Assembly: GCF_016086655.4 (NCBI RefSeq)
Contig: NC_052133.2
Location: 9,074,301 to 9,138,300, forward strand
Direction of reading: 5' to 3'
Length of the DNA: 64,000 nucleotides
DNA from: Lepeophtheirus salmonis
Lineage: Eukaryota; Arthropoda; Copepoda; Siphonostomatoida; Caligidae
Shown here piece after piece: positions 11,350 through 22,474 of the stretch (within the stretch, counting starts at the first letter, position 1; every line of letters starts with the position of its first letter). A program made the translations under genes and the position numbers. Under the pieces are notes generated by a model. The model ran no database searches and was not told where the DNA came from. It saw only the letters and a list, made by a program, of their open reading frames with translations.

Positions 11350-12830
11350 ATCTTACCTCATCCCGGTAATTTGAATAATAAGGTGATAAATATGTCTTTG
11401 AAATATTGCAGCAAAAGTTAGGATTTTCTCTTGTTTTTATGTTCAAAATTGTTTTTATGTTGACACACAACATTAACCTTTCAATGCGTATTGCTACACA
11501 TATGCAATATACCAAAAAACAAGTTTTTATATAATATTTAAATAAAATATGGGAAATTGCAACTTTTTTACATCTGTAACAAACATATTGGTAAGTGTGT
11601 GTAGATTTAAGTTTAATTTTGCATCATAAAACACATTAAGTAGTTAATTATTAATTACTAATAAGAAGAAAAAAAATCAAAAAACCATTTTATTTCCTTG
11701 AAACGTTTTCATCTTATAATCCTCCATTTGTATCAACAAATTATTCCCATAAACCCTTGGGGTGAATAGCAAGTTGCTCTGAAAGTAAGCAAAATTGATT
11801 GTCACAAGCAAATAATGATAAATTGATGGATCTTATGGTTGAAAGGTGTCATATCGGGGGCTAATTAAGTATCATAAATCAAATAAACTTTTTAAACTAT
11901 AACTAAAATTCTTGGGTATTTACACTCATTTCAGTAATTTGAATAATAAGCTTCGAATTCACTAAAATATGTAAATGAAATACTTGGCTGGTATGTACAA
12001 TATATGAAGCATAAAATGGTGTTCTCTTCTTTTCTTTGTTTCTTTGTTTTTTTGTCAAGTTTGTTTTTATGTTTAGATACCTTTTTTAGTTTTCTTCATC
12101 TTATATTACACCATTTCTATCAACTAATTATTCTTATTCATCCTTTAGGTGTGGAGCAAATAGCACTTAAAGAACTCAAAATTGATCATAGAAATAAAAG
12201 AATTAGAAATTGATGGATTTTACGATTAGAAAGAGTAATCTCGTAGCTAAATTAAGTCTCTTAAATCAGGAAGAGGTTTGTAACCATAAGTATAATTATC
12301 GGGTATCTTAAATTATACTAGTAATTCGAAAAATAAGCCTATCATTGCCTAAAATATGACTTTAAAATATGTGTATGTATGTTCACATGAAGTAAAAAAA
12401 ACATAAATTTTGCATTTTCTCTTTTATTATATTTTGTTCAAGAATATTTTTATGTTGACAAACATCATTAATATACTTCATCTAATTATCTTCCATTTCT
12501 ATGAATAAATTATTTTTCTTCAAATTGCACTTAAAGGAGGAAAAATGGATCGTCACAATGCTAGCATGAGAAATTGGTAGATCAGACGGTTTAAAAGAGT
12601 CATATTGGGGCCAATGTAAGTCACTTAAATTAAATTAAATTATAAAATATAGCTACAATTCTGGGATATTTTAATCATTCCAGTAATTAAAAAAATAAGC
12701 CTAGAATTGCTTCAAATATGTCTATGAAATATTAGGCTGCATGTACGTATATATGAAGTAAATAAAAAATAGGGGTTTTCAACTTTTCTTCATTTTTATT
12801 AGATATTGTTTTTATGTTGAGACACCATAA
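11350..12830 (+). repeat. K375 tandem array, three units plus a partial
   Basis: Four successive landmarks of the type 'cagtaatttgaataataag' occur at 11364, 11932, 12318 and 12681, giving spacings of 568, 386 and 363 bp. Each unit repeats the same order: 'atgtctatgaaatattgggc', 'tttttatgttgacac', 'ttcatct..cctccatttctatcaac', 'aattgatcgtcacaa', 'aaattgatggattttatggttgaaag', 'taagtctcttaaatca'. The first unit is longer because of extra sequence at about 11520-11690. The units are too diverged for recent homogenisation. No coding frame is shared between units. Confidence 0.8.
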
Positions 12831-13423
12831 CTTTTATAGACGGTGTGTTGTCTTGATAAAAAGTAGCGAGTAAGGAATTCCTCATGAGTTTTATAGGCCG
12901 AATAATTAAAGATGGTCTGGATTCCTCGGAGAAATTTATGTGGTTCATCTTCCGCATCATGATTTGAAAGGAGAGAGGCCGAAGGGAGAAAAAAGGACTT
13001 TAAAACCTAATAAAAATTCCATTAGAAATTTGTGAGGAGAAAAATGAAAAATAAAAATAAAACAATTCCAGGCTGTAGGAAAGGTGTTGGTGTTGAGATT
13101 TATGACCCCTTAATTTGAAATAACAGCAGCAACCACACAAGAAGAAGAAGAAGTCAAACGAGGGGGAACCAAGTGGGCATATCTCTCTTTTTTTCTCTCT
13201 CTCTCTCTTAAAAAATCCTGTATGCACAAACAAAGTCAAGGAACAGAAGAGTAAAGATGTGCAATTCGTCTTGTGTGGTTAATTGTGTCACCTGTGGGTC
13301 CTATTGACCTTTGAGCCTTATCTCCTTAACGAATTGTTTTACACACTCTTTAAATGATGGTAAAACAACGGCTCTCTTGTTGTTTTCTTTCTGGCTCTAA
13401 CAATGTACATATGTAAAATATAT
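12831..13423. other. Unique-looking non-repeat stretch
   Basis: I see no transposon family here. It holds a purine-rich part (12961-13060), an (GAA)4 run at 13140-13152, a CT-rich tract 13180-13208, and the motif TGACCTTTGAG at 13307-13317, which resembles a nuclear-receptor half-site. It could be regulatory or intronic DNA, but nothing proves a role. Confidence 0.35.
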
Positions 13424-14090
13424 TAGTGTTGAAAATCGGTACATAACTGACATTTTTGGGTTCGGTTTCGTAATAAGTTTTTTTTTTTTAAAGACCAATT
13501 TGGATCGAAATTTCGGTTCATACTCCCGTCTCAGACTGTAGTTTAATCGTTTTCAAATCGTGTACCATTTTTTTTGGTATTAATCTATCGACAATTTTTT
13601 TTTATCTCAGTATAAGAACAGATTTTGGTCCAGACCTCTATTTGAAACCGTCGACCGAAATTATAACAAGACATGAACTGATTTTTTCTGCCTCAATATA
13701 TAGAGCGATTTTCTCCCGAAAACCATTTTTTGATTAGTACAAGTATGATTTATGGGTCACATTTAACTTCTTATGCCGTTGTTGTTGGTCTATATTCGCC
13801 ATTTTGAAACACAACTGACGTCTTCAACAATACATCTATGGAATCGGTCAATACTGAATTGTTCTTGAACTAAAACGAAATTAAATCGTTTTCTAACCGA
13901 TGTGGTATAATATTTTGGCCACAATATATATACCGATTTTCTTTCCCGTTTGCCGGATTTATGAGTTGTAAAAATACAATTCATGCAACACATTTCACTT
14001 TATTTGATGTTACTTTAGGTTGATATTTAAAAAAAAAAATCACAAAACTGACGTCATCAACAGTTCATCTGTAGGATCGGACCAAGACTA
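13424..14090 (-). mobile_element. H1 hAT-like element, reversed copy
   Basis: Begins TAGTGTTGAAAATCGG at 13424 and continues with H1 sequence in reverse orientation: 'ttaatcgttttcaaatcgtg' (13542-13561), 'ctgacgtcttcaacaataca' and a perfect TGACGTCA at 14049-14056. The far end near 'gatcggaccaagacta' (14075-14090) is decayed and no target duplication is visible. Confidence 0.65.
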
Positions 14091-14114
14091 AAAGAGGCTA
14101 GTGATGGTCTACAC

Positions 14115-14416
14115 CAGGTATGTGTCTGCCATGCCGGCAGCCCATATTGCAGGGGGGTTAATGTTTCAGTGCCGCCCACTACTCATTCTCAGTGCAAGTA
14201 GTACTTTATAGAAAATGGATTTGCCAAATAAATAAATTTTTGAAAAATAAAAAATTCTTAATTTTTTGTGATTCCAAAAACCAACCCCCTCCAAAATATA
14301 ATATTGCACACAAACCTTTCATTGAAGCTAAAAGTGGTATGTGCTGGTCAGGAGGTACTTGGGTTGAATAAATATTTTACAAGTGGTACACCGCTAAAAA
14401 AGGTGGAGAATCCCTG
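14115..14416. mobile_element. H4 hAT-like MITE
   Basis: The right end reads GGTGGAGAATCCCTG (14402-14416), the complement of CAGGGATTCTCCACC, a classical hAT-type terminus. The left end CAGGTATGTGTCTGCC starts at 14115. The flanking 8-mers gtctacac (14107-14114) and ctctacaa (14417-14424) agree at six positions, consistent with a decayed hAT target duplication. About 300 bp and without coding capacity. Related ends occur at 8166-8210, 33735-33860 and 58200-58312. Confidence 0.7.
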
Positions 14417-14419
14417 CTC

Positions 14420-14668
14420 TACAATATGGAAATAAGATTGTATAACCATGCGATAACATATTTTTGATACATTTTAGAGGTAATTATATAATACAACTAG
14501 ACAATAGAGGACTATATTTATGATATATGGTCTGGTGTTAGTCCTTTTATTTATTGGGACCATTTTGATATCCAATAGTTCACATTTTCCCTCATGTTCA
14601 TGAAAAAAGGGTTTGTATTCATATAAAACTTAGTACTTTATGTCTCTCCAAAAATGGCAGACATAAAC
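14420..14668 (-). repeat. D repeat, reversed copy
   Basis: Contains 'acaatatggaaataagattg', 'gaccattttgatatccaata', 'ccctcatgttcatgaaaaaa' and 'atataaaacttagtactt', the reverse complement of the D copy at 40905-41280 and parallel to 27300-27475. Confidence 0.55.
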
Positions 14669-14670
14669 AA

Positions 14671-14915
14671 TCAGGGACGTCAGCAGGCGTGGGCTGGAGG
14701 GGTTGTACTCCTTCCAGCCCCAAATTTAAGAATTTTTGTTTATAATAGAATTTTTTTCAACAGAGAAAATATTTAATATTAAAATAATATTTTCCAAAAA
14801 ATTTAATTTTTTGTCAATAGTCAATATCTAGGGTTTTAAATTTTTTTTCCCAAAAAAATTTAAATTTTGAGAATAGGTATGGATTTTTAAATTAAAAAAT
14901 ATATATATTAGTTTT
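14671..14915 (+). repeat. GW T-rich repeat
   Basis: Head CAGGGACGTCAGCAGGCGTG at about 14670 followed by 'ggctggaggggttgtactcc' and the T-rich body. It ends near a C run at 14920-14928 and an A run at 14929-14942. Confidence 0.7.
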
Positions 14916-15169
14916 TAGCCCCCCCCCAAAAAAAAAAAAAAAATAGATATATATATTATCCTAAGGAAGCCCCTCATAATAAAACGCTCATTTTTAGGTA
15001 CTATTTTAAGTTTAAGCTCTATGTATATGACTTGAATTACAAAGTAATTAGGTACTACTCCATGTTCAAGTATGTTAGATACAACATAAAAGGTTGAAAA
15101 TGTAAAACAACGGTTTTTTTTCTTTTTACTTGTTTGACCCAAAGAGTAACGCAAATTGTCAGAGGAGTG

Positions 15170-15449
15170 AAAATTTATGAGATTTTTCCCTTATTTTCTC
15201 TTCCTTTCTTTATTTCTAGCGTGACTGACCAAACATAAAAGAAACAGTTCAAGAAGGAGTTACAGATAATGATAAATGGAAACCATCTGAGGAGTTTTAC
15301 GTCAAGGAGAAGAATGCATCAGGAATTTTCCAAGAATGTACAAAAAACACTTTCCTTCTTTCTTTTTTCAAAGCAGTAGTAGTGAGGTCAAATATGGGTC
15401 ATTCTCATCTTATAGGAGGGACATTTATTTATTATAATTAACTTTTCAA
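15170..15449 (+). repeat. Dispersed duplicated segment, copy 1
   Basis: Shares with 16560-16765 the order 'aaggagaag..gcat', 'gaattttccaagaatgtaca', 'aacactttccttcttt', and the nearly exact 'agtagtgaggtcaaatatgg'. A third fragment is at 18865-18930. No reading frame is shared, so the 92-codon frame at 16516-16794 is not supported as a gene. Confidence 0.6.
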
Positions 15450-15455
15450 ATCAAA

Positions 15456-15656
15456 TATAATTTTTTGTCATAATTATAATTAAATTTTGTCAAATAATTT
15501 TTATAATTATAATTAAATTTTGTCAAATAATTTTTATAATTATAATTAAATTTTGTCAAATAATTTTTATAATTATAATTTTTTGTCAAATAATAATTTT
15601 TGTCATAATTATAATTATAATTAAATTTTGTCAAATAATTTTTATAATTATAATTG
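15456..15656. repeat. 33-bp minisatellite, about six units
   Basis: The unit 'aattttgtcaaataattttt' plus 'ataattataatta' repeats every 33 bp with few differences; some units carry small indels. Because 33 is a multiple of three, the minus strand shows a chance repeated peptide of 11 residues (NYNYKNYLTKF). I do not regard it as a gene. Confidence 0.9.
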
Positions 15657-15968
15657 TAGAAAATGCCACCTAAACACGTGCAAGGTTTTTTAACTTTTAC
15701 AAGATATGTTTCTGTTTTTGTTTTTTTAAGTTGAATCAGAACAGTTTTCTTTCTATTTTTTTTTTTTTTTTTCCATTGCTGTTGTCATTCGTACTTAATC
15801 CTGGAAAAAAGAATGTCTTAGTATAAAGTAATTACAAGTGCGAGAAAAGCGAAGAGTAACGTTGAACTTTGATTTCTTTCTTTTAAGTATCCTGGTGTAT
15901 CATATTATTTTCACCTATGAATGTGATCAGGGCTGCTACCAAACATAATATAAGTTATCACGATTACT
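15657..15968. other. Non-coding stretch
   Basis: Contains a T run near 15756-15772. No gene or family end recognised. Confidence 0.5.
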
Positions 15969-16361
15969 TAGTGTTGGATCTGTCTAGAAGATCTATAAAG
16001 ACTGCAGTCCTCTCAGTCCGGTTCGAATAAAAAAATTCAGTCTTTTAGGGAAATAACAACAGTTGAAATGATGTAGTTGCTAACTATGCCATTTCAGCTT
16101 TTCAACATAACCTCCTTCAAGAGACAAGGTAACTGAAGTTTAAATTAGAATGTGTATGTCTAGAACGTAAATATTCAAGTATTATACGTTCCAGTTATGA
16201 TTCATTAATTTATTCGTTTTTGTATTGTTTAATCCTAGCTAGGAATACTATTGAAGGGCCCACTAATCGGTCCTTAGGACCGTTGAATGATATAAAAGGT
16301 CGGACCTTCAAAACATGACTTTTTAAGGAATGAGTCCAGTCCTAGCACCAATCCAACACTA
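15969..16361. mobile_element. H5 hAT-like element, 393 bp
   Basis: Left end TAGTGTTGGATCTGTC at 15969 and right end CACCAATCCAACACTA ending at 16361 are inverted. Interior words 'ggtccttaggaccg' and 'gagtccagtcctag' are H5-like. The flanking 8-mers cgattact and cggtaaca agree at five of eight positions, so a target duplication is possible but decayed. No coding capacity. Confidence 0.65.
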
Positions 16362-16381
16362 CGGTAACAACTTCCATTTAC

Positions 16382-16382
<1 letters not shown>

Positions 16383-16435
<53 letters not shown>
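16383..16435. repeat. 53-base poly-T tract
   Basis: An unbroken run of 53 Ts. It is the longest homopolymer in the window. It may be a retroposed poly(A) tail on the minus strand or an expanded microsatellite; no retroposon body is recognisable beside it. The exact length may also be affected by sequencing. Confidence 0.9.
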
Positions 16436-16437
<2 letters not shown>

Positions 16438-16559
16438 CAAATGGCGTGTCATATTTTCTTCAACTCTGCCCATACTACTTTCAAAGGATGAGCATTTGTT
16501 TATTAAAAATGGAATTTGGTTGAACGATTTCGATACCAGCATAGATACTCTATTTTCCC

Positions 16560-16765
16560 CGTGTCTTTAATGATTTCAGTTAGTTCATGGCTCAATATCT
16601 ACTCCTCTTTTCTAACACTAGTGAAGTTTTCCGTAAAGGAGAAGGCATTAGAAATTATTCCAAATATGTACAAAGAACACTTATCTTCATTTTTCCATAC
16701 CAGTAGTAGTGAGGTCAAATATGGGTCATACTCATCTCATAGAAAGTATATTAATTTATTAGAAA
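16560..16765 (+). repeat. Dispersed duplicated segment, copy 2
   Basis: Second copy of the segment at 15170-15449; the best match is 'cagtagtagtgaggtcaaat' at 16702-16721 followed by 'atgggtcatactcatct'. The two copies flank the 33-bp minisatellite, the H5 element and the poly-T tract. Confidence 0.6.
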
Positions 16766-16799
16766 ACTTAAATAATATAAGAAAATATAATTAGCAGAA

Positions 16800-17770
16800 A
16801 ATATAATCTAATGGTGTATTTCAAAAGCCTCGAAATTGAATCTCTTTACTTTTTTATTAGATTAATTGTAAGGAGTTTTGAGTAGGTTTGGGACTTTGTA
16901 AAGAAAAAACACACTTTGTTATCATCTTTATCTGAAAGAAGATTTCCCGCTTACCTTTGACATATTTTAATTATATCCATGATAAAATAATATTATACAG
17001 TTAAATTCAAGAAAAAATAAATTTGGATTTTAAGAATAATACGCTTATAGACAACGTCCTCTCAGCATAATATACTTTGTATAGAAAAAATATCAAGAAA
17101 AAAATCTGGATAAAGTCTAGTGTGTCTTCCCTGTTTGCTATAGACTTCATAAGAATTCCCGTGAGGATTTTTACTTTTTATAGGTAGTAATCATAATCTG
17201 GCCCCGAGATTTTTTAGTGTATGTTTCTATTTTAATTCATTTCAAATTGGGTTTTTGTATAAATACGGATATACATATCAAGAGTGCTTTAAAAAAAAAC
17301 AGGATCTAATCAAACACTGGTTTCCTCAAAAGTTTCTAAATTGCTTAGTTAAGTAAGCATCCAGTTCATTGGTTTTTTCTATATACTTTGGATATAAGAA
17401 AAATCCGTATTTGACTATGTATTTATTTTAATATTTTTCCTGAGCCAATGGCTATATTAAATGTATAAGGGGCACCTCTTTATAGCAGTAATTCATCCCC
17501 CCTCAAATCAAATAGCAGGCAGTTGATACTGAGAATGGATTCAATTCAGTAATGCCATAAATCTAATTCTCGCCTTCACCTAGCACTCACTAAAAGTATT
17601 ACCCCTAGCTATGTTAGGGCAAAGAAGGAAGAAGCAAATTCAAATTCTACTCTGTTTCTTGTCGAAGAATCTTTAAAACAACTCTGAGATCAACAAGGAT
17701 TTACTCGTATAACCTCCAATCAAATTTTCCCAAATTATATTGCAGGTCCAACTATGATTTACATACAAAC
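16800..17770. other. Non-coding stretch
   Basis: AT-rich sequence without recognisable genes or element ends. Confidence 0.5.
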
Positions 17771-17985
17771 TAGTTCTATGTCGGTTCTTATTTAGGATTG
17801 AAGACTGCCGTGCCTTCTTGTTCAGTCTCAGCACGGTCCTGTATATCAGTCCTAAAAGTAATAAAGTTCGGTCCTTGATGATATCACTCAACTTTATTGT
17901 TTCTTTTTTTAATTTATTCTAGTACTGAGAGTCCAAAGGACCAAGACTCTTAAGGACCGAATAAATAAGGATTGACACAGCATTA
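17771..17985. mobile_element. H5 hAT-like element, 215 bp
   Basis: Left end TAGTTCTATGTCGGTTCTTA at 17771; right end 'ataaggattgacacagcatta' is the inverted counterpart (TAATGCTGTGTCAATCC). The interior 'cagtcctaaaagtaataaag', 'tccttgatgatatcactcaa' and 'attctagtactgagagtcc' aligns with the copy at 28869-29119. The flanking 8-mers do not match. No coding capacity. Confidence 0.7.
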
Positions 17986-17997
17986 TTTTTAAGTATA

Positions 17998-18375
17998 CAG
18001 GGTGTTTAGGTGAATACGGAACACCTTTAATAGCATCCTGATGAATAAGGTTGCAAATAGAGTTATCTAACTTTATTTTGAAGTTCTTATAATAATAAAA
18101 GAAAAAAAAATCATTCAATGTGTCCACCATTTTCGCCAATCCTTCGCTCATTACAAGGCCTAAAGGATTTTCTCATATATGCCACCTCCTTTTTCTAGCG
18201 GTTGTAAACGTCGTAGACTATGCTCTTTGGATACCCGAGCATCTTCTTCATTTACTTACGCTGGGATGTTTTTCACACAATCTAATTGGATGATGGTGTT
18301 CCTCCATCACTTTAAAATTGAAAAAAACCAAGTGAAATGTTTTCCTTATTGTTTGGGATGTAGGTAAAGATGGTC
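17998..18375 (-). pseudogene. Internally deleted mariner-like relic
   Basis: The plus-strand left end 'acagggtgtttaggtgaata' looks like a mariner terminus next to TA. On the minus strand, from about 18315, one reads MEEHHHPIRLCEKHPSVSK, then MKKMLGYPKSIVYDVYNR, a helix-turn-helix DNA-binding block, a stop, KKEVAYMRKSFRPCNER and a GENGGHIE C-terminal signature at about 18140-18117. The catalytic core is deleted. The opposite terminus near 18370 is not recognisable. Confidence 0.65.
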
Positions 18376-19322
18376 TGGATTTAACTGCACAATATTCAAT
18401 ATTGACCTGTAAAAAAAATATTGATAATGTTATTTTCTAGAGCTACCCTATCTAACAACAAGAAAGAATAACATAAGAAAAATTTGATTTTCTTTCCTTT
18501 TTGAAGATGTAAGAAAATGATGCTATAAGGGTATCATTAAATTTTCCTAACTTTTTTTTCTTTTTTTTTTTGCTCAATATGACAATTTAAAAAAAACCTT
18601 TTAAAATACTTTTTTGAGGGTTAGAAAAGTGTTTATCAAAACTATTTAATGCAAAACAATTAAAAATGTCTCTTTCGTAACTATATTTACTAAGTAAAGA
18701 GTGTTTGCCTTTTTTTCATTATTTGATGAAGATGTGCGACCTAAAGATGACCTCGTAGTACAATGCTATTTTGAATAGATAATATTCATACCATAAGAGA
18801 ACTTTTCTGCACTATCCATAATAAAAAATTCGAACAAAATTAATAATCAAACCGCTCTACTGATCATCTTTATCTCGTAGGAGGGCCATTTATTTATTAT
18901 AATTAACTTTTGTCAAATGATTTGGTTACCTACAAACATACTTTGTTTCCCCATCTCATCAATGAATTCAATCATTTCCTGGCTGGATATCTACTCCTCA
19001 AACATCTCATACAAAAGGAATTGAAATGAATGGAAATCTAATATAATTGTAAGATTCCTGTGTGGAGAATCATATTGAGTAGTGAATTTTACATGTATTA
19101 TTGAGCATTTAATCAGGAAGAGCTCACGCAGCGGGGTCCAGCTATTTGATTCAAAACTAACTCTAAATATATACACGGAACAAGAATGTAGTTCCATCCC
19201 ATTCCTTAGCACTCGCTGAAGATGAACATCAGTGACCAAAGGAAAACAAAAATACATAAAATAAAAATAATAATAAATCCGTCCGTATAATTAATGATGT
19301 GGACTACAGATATATATATATG
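18376..19322. other. Mostly unrecognised non-coding stretch
   Basis: Only 18865-18930 is identifiable ('tctcgtaggagggccattta'), a third fragment of the segment duplicated at 15170 and 16560. A TA microsatellite lies at 19309-19320. No gene supported. Confidence 0.45.
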
Positions 19323-20105
19323 CTACGTCAACAATAAATAATCCTGAACCAAAAACAAGTAAAAGGAAACAATTTATACTTCAATATTATATAGGTATAT
19401 TTGAGTCAAATATAGGCTTTACATTCAAATTACGGGGTTGAGATAAGATACCCAAGAATTTCAGCTATAGTAACGGACCTGTATTTGATTTTTGAGACTT
19501 ATATTGCCCCCAATATGGGCCCTTTCAACCATCAAATCTATATATTGCTCATTTGTTTATTGTGACGATCAATTTTCACAACTTTAAGTGGTATTTATGG
19601 GGCACCCAAAGAGTTCATAAGAAATATTTATTTATAAAAATTGAGGAAAATAAGATGAAGAATACTTATGTGATATGTCAATATAAAAACAATCTTGACA
19701 AATAACAAGAAAATGTAAAAATCCAAATTTATTTTTTTACTTCATATAATCACAAAATAATATTTATAGACATAATGAAGTCAATTATATGCTTATTATT
19801 CAAATTACTGGGATGAGTATAGCTATTTCCAAAAATCTTAGCTATAGTTTAGATCCTTTATTTTATTTAAGAGACTTAATTTAGCCCCGAGATTGCTCTT
19901 TATTACCTTAAAGTCTATCAATTTCTCATTCTTTTATTTTGACGATGAATTTTGACTATTGTAAGTGCAATTTGCAGCGAGCCCAAAGAGATAATTATAA
20001 TAATAATATGTTGATAGAAGTAAACAATTATTCGTAGGGATATATATATGTAATCCACACTCATATTTGAGAAAAAATCTTCTCGCTTGTTTTTGTGTTG
20101 ACAGA
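19323..20105 (-). mobile_element. K375 element with two core units
   Basis: The left end 'gtcaacaataaataatcctg' (19323) and the right end 'cgcttgtttttgtgttgac' (20085-20104) are inverted (GTCAACA...AAAAACAA). Between them are two core units; the landmark 'caaattac' occurs at 19426 and 19801, a spacing of 375 bp. Both flanks carry 'acagatatatatata' (19304-19318 and about 20102-20116), which could be a target duplication or simply a TA microsatellite preference. The structure, short inverted ends plus a satellite-like core and no gene, resembles Helentron-associated elements, but that is inference. Confidence 0.65.
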
Positions 20106-20610
20106 TATATATATTAGGCCGGATTGTTTTTCAAATTTATGAGGTTTGATTACGGATAGTGTAGAAAAGTTGTTGCTATGTGATAAGAAAATAACACAAG
20201 AAACATAACACTGTTCTACTGCAATGTCATCGAGACGTTGTATGTATATCACAGGCAAAGTTTGACAAAAGGTGGCAAATCTTTATTCAATCAATACCGG
20301 TTAAAATAAAACCCTAGTCGTTATTTTGCATAAAATTATTTTAATAGAGGTTTTCTTAACCTATAAAAAGTATTGCTAAAGTTGTTTTTTTTCTTCTTCT
20401 AAAGTCATCCTATGAGTCAAAAACAACAAATAATGTGAGGAAATTTGGAACATATGTACAGGTTGGAGATTTTAAATCCAGAAAATTGAAAGATAATATA
20501 TATTACAACTTATTTTCTCAAAGTTAATTCAGCCTTTAACAAATATTTTCCTCTCAAATGATGGAGCATATATGGAAGCTTATTGCACTCTCGCGTGACG
20601 GAGTCCCTAG
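20106..20610. other. Non-coding stretch
   Basis: AT-rich sequence between the K375 element and a mariner relic; nothing recognised. Confidence 0.5.
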
Positions 20611-20860
20611 TCAAATGCATACCTCAAACCAACCACCTCCAGCTTCAACCACATCCTCCAACCTGGCCCTGAACCTGGCACAGACATTGATGAGGAACTC
20701 CTTGTCCATCTTGGCCACTGCTTCAAGAATGGACGACCGCAAGAAGTCAAGAGTGTTATATTCATTAGTAGATAGACATAGAGTAGTCCAAAAGGCTCAG
20801 ATCTGGGTAACTAAGAGATCACGTCTCCTGTACCCAAAACATGAAGGTTTTAAAAATGTT
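20611..20860 (-). pseudogene. mariner transposase C-terminal relic
   Basis: The minus strand reads, from about 20855, 'YRRRDLLVTQI', LDY-like 'FWTTLCLSTNEYN', then a clean block SILEAVAKMDKEFLINVCAR, FRARLEDVVEAGGGWFEVCI and a stop at 20611-20613. This is the C-terminal tail of a mariner-like transposase (family tail RFRRRLEAVIEAEGGYIE). The 120-codon plus-strand open frame over the same bases is a shadow. Confidence 0.75.
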
Positions 20861-22068
20861 AGTTTTTTTAGTATAAATCTTGCTCTAACTACCGGATTGG
20901 GACAAATTCTGTCATTTTAAAATTCTAGCATTACACCGGATCTGTTTACATCGATTAAAGGATCTCTATCATCATTATTTACATCCTTGGTCGTCAGCAT
21001 AGAGGTACACAATAATGGTCGCACAGCGTTCGTATTCGCAGGAAATCTAAATGATTCCGTATCTTTTGCTTAACCTAAAGTTCAGGGTTACCAAGATATA
21101 AAGGTCTAAACTTGTCCCAGGCTTTATATAGCAACCTATGTATACGCGGATCATTAAAGTCCCTTACGATAACCTCCCTTTTTATTCCATAGAGTGTTTT
21201 GAGAACATTTCTTTTTTCAAACTTTGATCGAGATATGCAACCTAAAAATTATATTCTACAACTGTGAAACTTTGCAGTGGTTATTGTCTTAGAAATTGAA
21301 AACTTTTCCGGCAAATATCGAAATTCAATCAAAGTTGAAAAGAAAACCACCCTAAAATGTATGTTCCCTATGACGTCATATTCATAATTAAATTAGGGAT
21401 TTAAATGATGTGTGGAGGCCGGAGTCATTGTATACTGAAGTTACATAGATACTATTAAAGAACACAATGGATAGTAATCAATACTAATCAGTGAATGAAC
21501 GAGAGGAAAAGAGTCTTTGGCAATAAAACAATTATGGTCAGTTTTTATGACGTTTTATGATGATGTTTTCTTGTGAAATTCTCCAACTTTTCCCCTCTAC
21601 AAACATATAACAGCAGACTATCTACGCACATCAGTGACTGAGAGAGGGAGGGGAGAAGGAGTTTGAAGACTACGGGATCGAGTCACTCACTGCTGAGTGA
21701 ATGAAGCTGGGAGGATGATGCTCATGAAATACTCTCGTATTTCAAGGTTTTTTTTTCACGTGTCATCTATCCTTTTCTTTATTTTTTGTTATTTTGACAC
21801 TACATATTTTATCCTTTTGGGAGATTTAGTCATTTCCGGTCAGATCCGTTTATAATTTATGTATGTACAATGAGGTTCGTTTGACAAATAACGAGGTCTT
21901 TGCACTGTCTCAAGGGAGGCAAGGTTGATGAGAAATATATTTTAAATTAAAGAAATAACATCCTTACACATATTTGATGGGCTGATATTAACAATAAAAC
22001 AGTTTTGATCAAAATCAAAAAAGGAGAAACCCCAAATATATTTTTTTGTTTCATATTTGATGTAACAT
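20861..22068. other. Non-coding stretch with one more GC-rich patch
   Basis: The word 'acacaataatggtcgcacag' at 21006-21025 recurs as 'acacaataatggtcacagag' at 60119-60138, so a dispersed repeat is present. A patch at 21600-21720 with 'cagtgactgagagagggagg' and 'gagtcactcactgctgagtg' is less AT-rich and could be a 5' UTR or promoter, without proof. Confidence 0.4.
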
Positions 22069-22435
22069 TTAAAAGAAAATTGTACAAGTTGTAAACAAAA
22101 AATGAAATAAGTAATTTTAAATGAAGAATTTGCAGACCTTCTTGGGATGAATATACTACAATAATTGTATGTTTCATAGATGATCATGCTGACATTTTTT
22201 ACTACTCTATTAAGAATTACTAAAATATAAGTATTCTGTGGTACATATTAAAGTTCAAATGCACACAGCTATAGTTATCATCAATGTTATTTTAATAGAT
22301 TAAAATAAAATGATAGGTTCTATGAATAGTTGGCATTTTTATTAACCGATCTTGTAATTGTACAATGCATTTTACGACGAAGAAATTGCAACTTCTATAA
22401 TTTGCTTACACAAGTTGCAAATTGTACACGACGAA
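22069..22435 (+). repeat. L repeat, full-length copy
   Basis: Starts 'ttgtacaagttgtaaacaaa' near 22079 and ends 'acaagttgcaaattgtacac' (22411-22430), giving TGTACAA inverted ends. It aligns in order with 62862-63225: 'ttaaatgaagaatttgcaga', 'ctacaataattgtatgtttc', 'agtattctgtggtacat', 'aagttcaaatgcacacagct', 'acgaagaaattgcaactt'. It is a short non-coding element; the overlapping 81- and 76-codon minus-strand frames are not conserved in the other copy. Confidence 0.65.
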
Positions 22436-22474
22436 TATACAATCTGACCAATATTTCACCGAGATATTTTGGCA

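Noticed and set aside
11350..12830. CRISPR-like or operon-like array
   Set aside because: Units are 360-570 bp, diverged and eukaryotic; there are no short identical repeats with spacers and no cas-like genes.
13307..13317. Nuclear-receptor response element TGACCTTTGAG
   Set aside because: A single half-site without a partner or nearby gene cannot be supported; mentioned only in the stretch description.
15446..15634. Repeat protein with NYNYKNYLTKF units
   Set aside because: The frame results from a 33-bp AT minisatellite whose length is a multiple of three; no start context or homologue is recognisable.
16516..16794. 92-codon plus-strand open frame
   Set aside because: It lies in a segment duplicated at 15170-15449, and the frame is not kept in the other copy.
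17998..18018. Separate promoter signal in 'acagggtgtttaggtg'
   Set aside because: It matches a mariner terminus type seen at 46277 and needs no promoter explanation.
20558..20920. 120-codon plus-strand open frame, the longest in the window
   Set aside because: It is the antisense shadow of a mariner C-terminal tail read on the minus strand (stop at 20611).
21942..22187. Two overlapping minus-strand frames of 76 and 81 codons
   Set aside because: They fall in an L repeat, and neither frame is open in the copy at 62862-63228.
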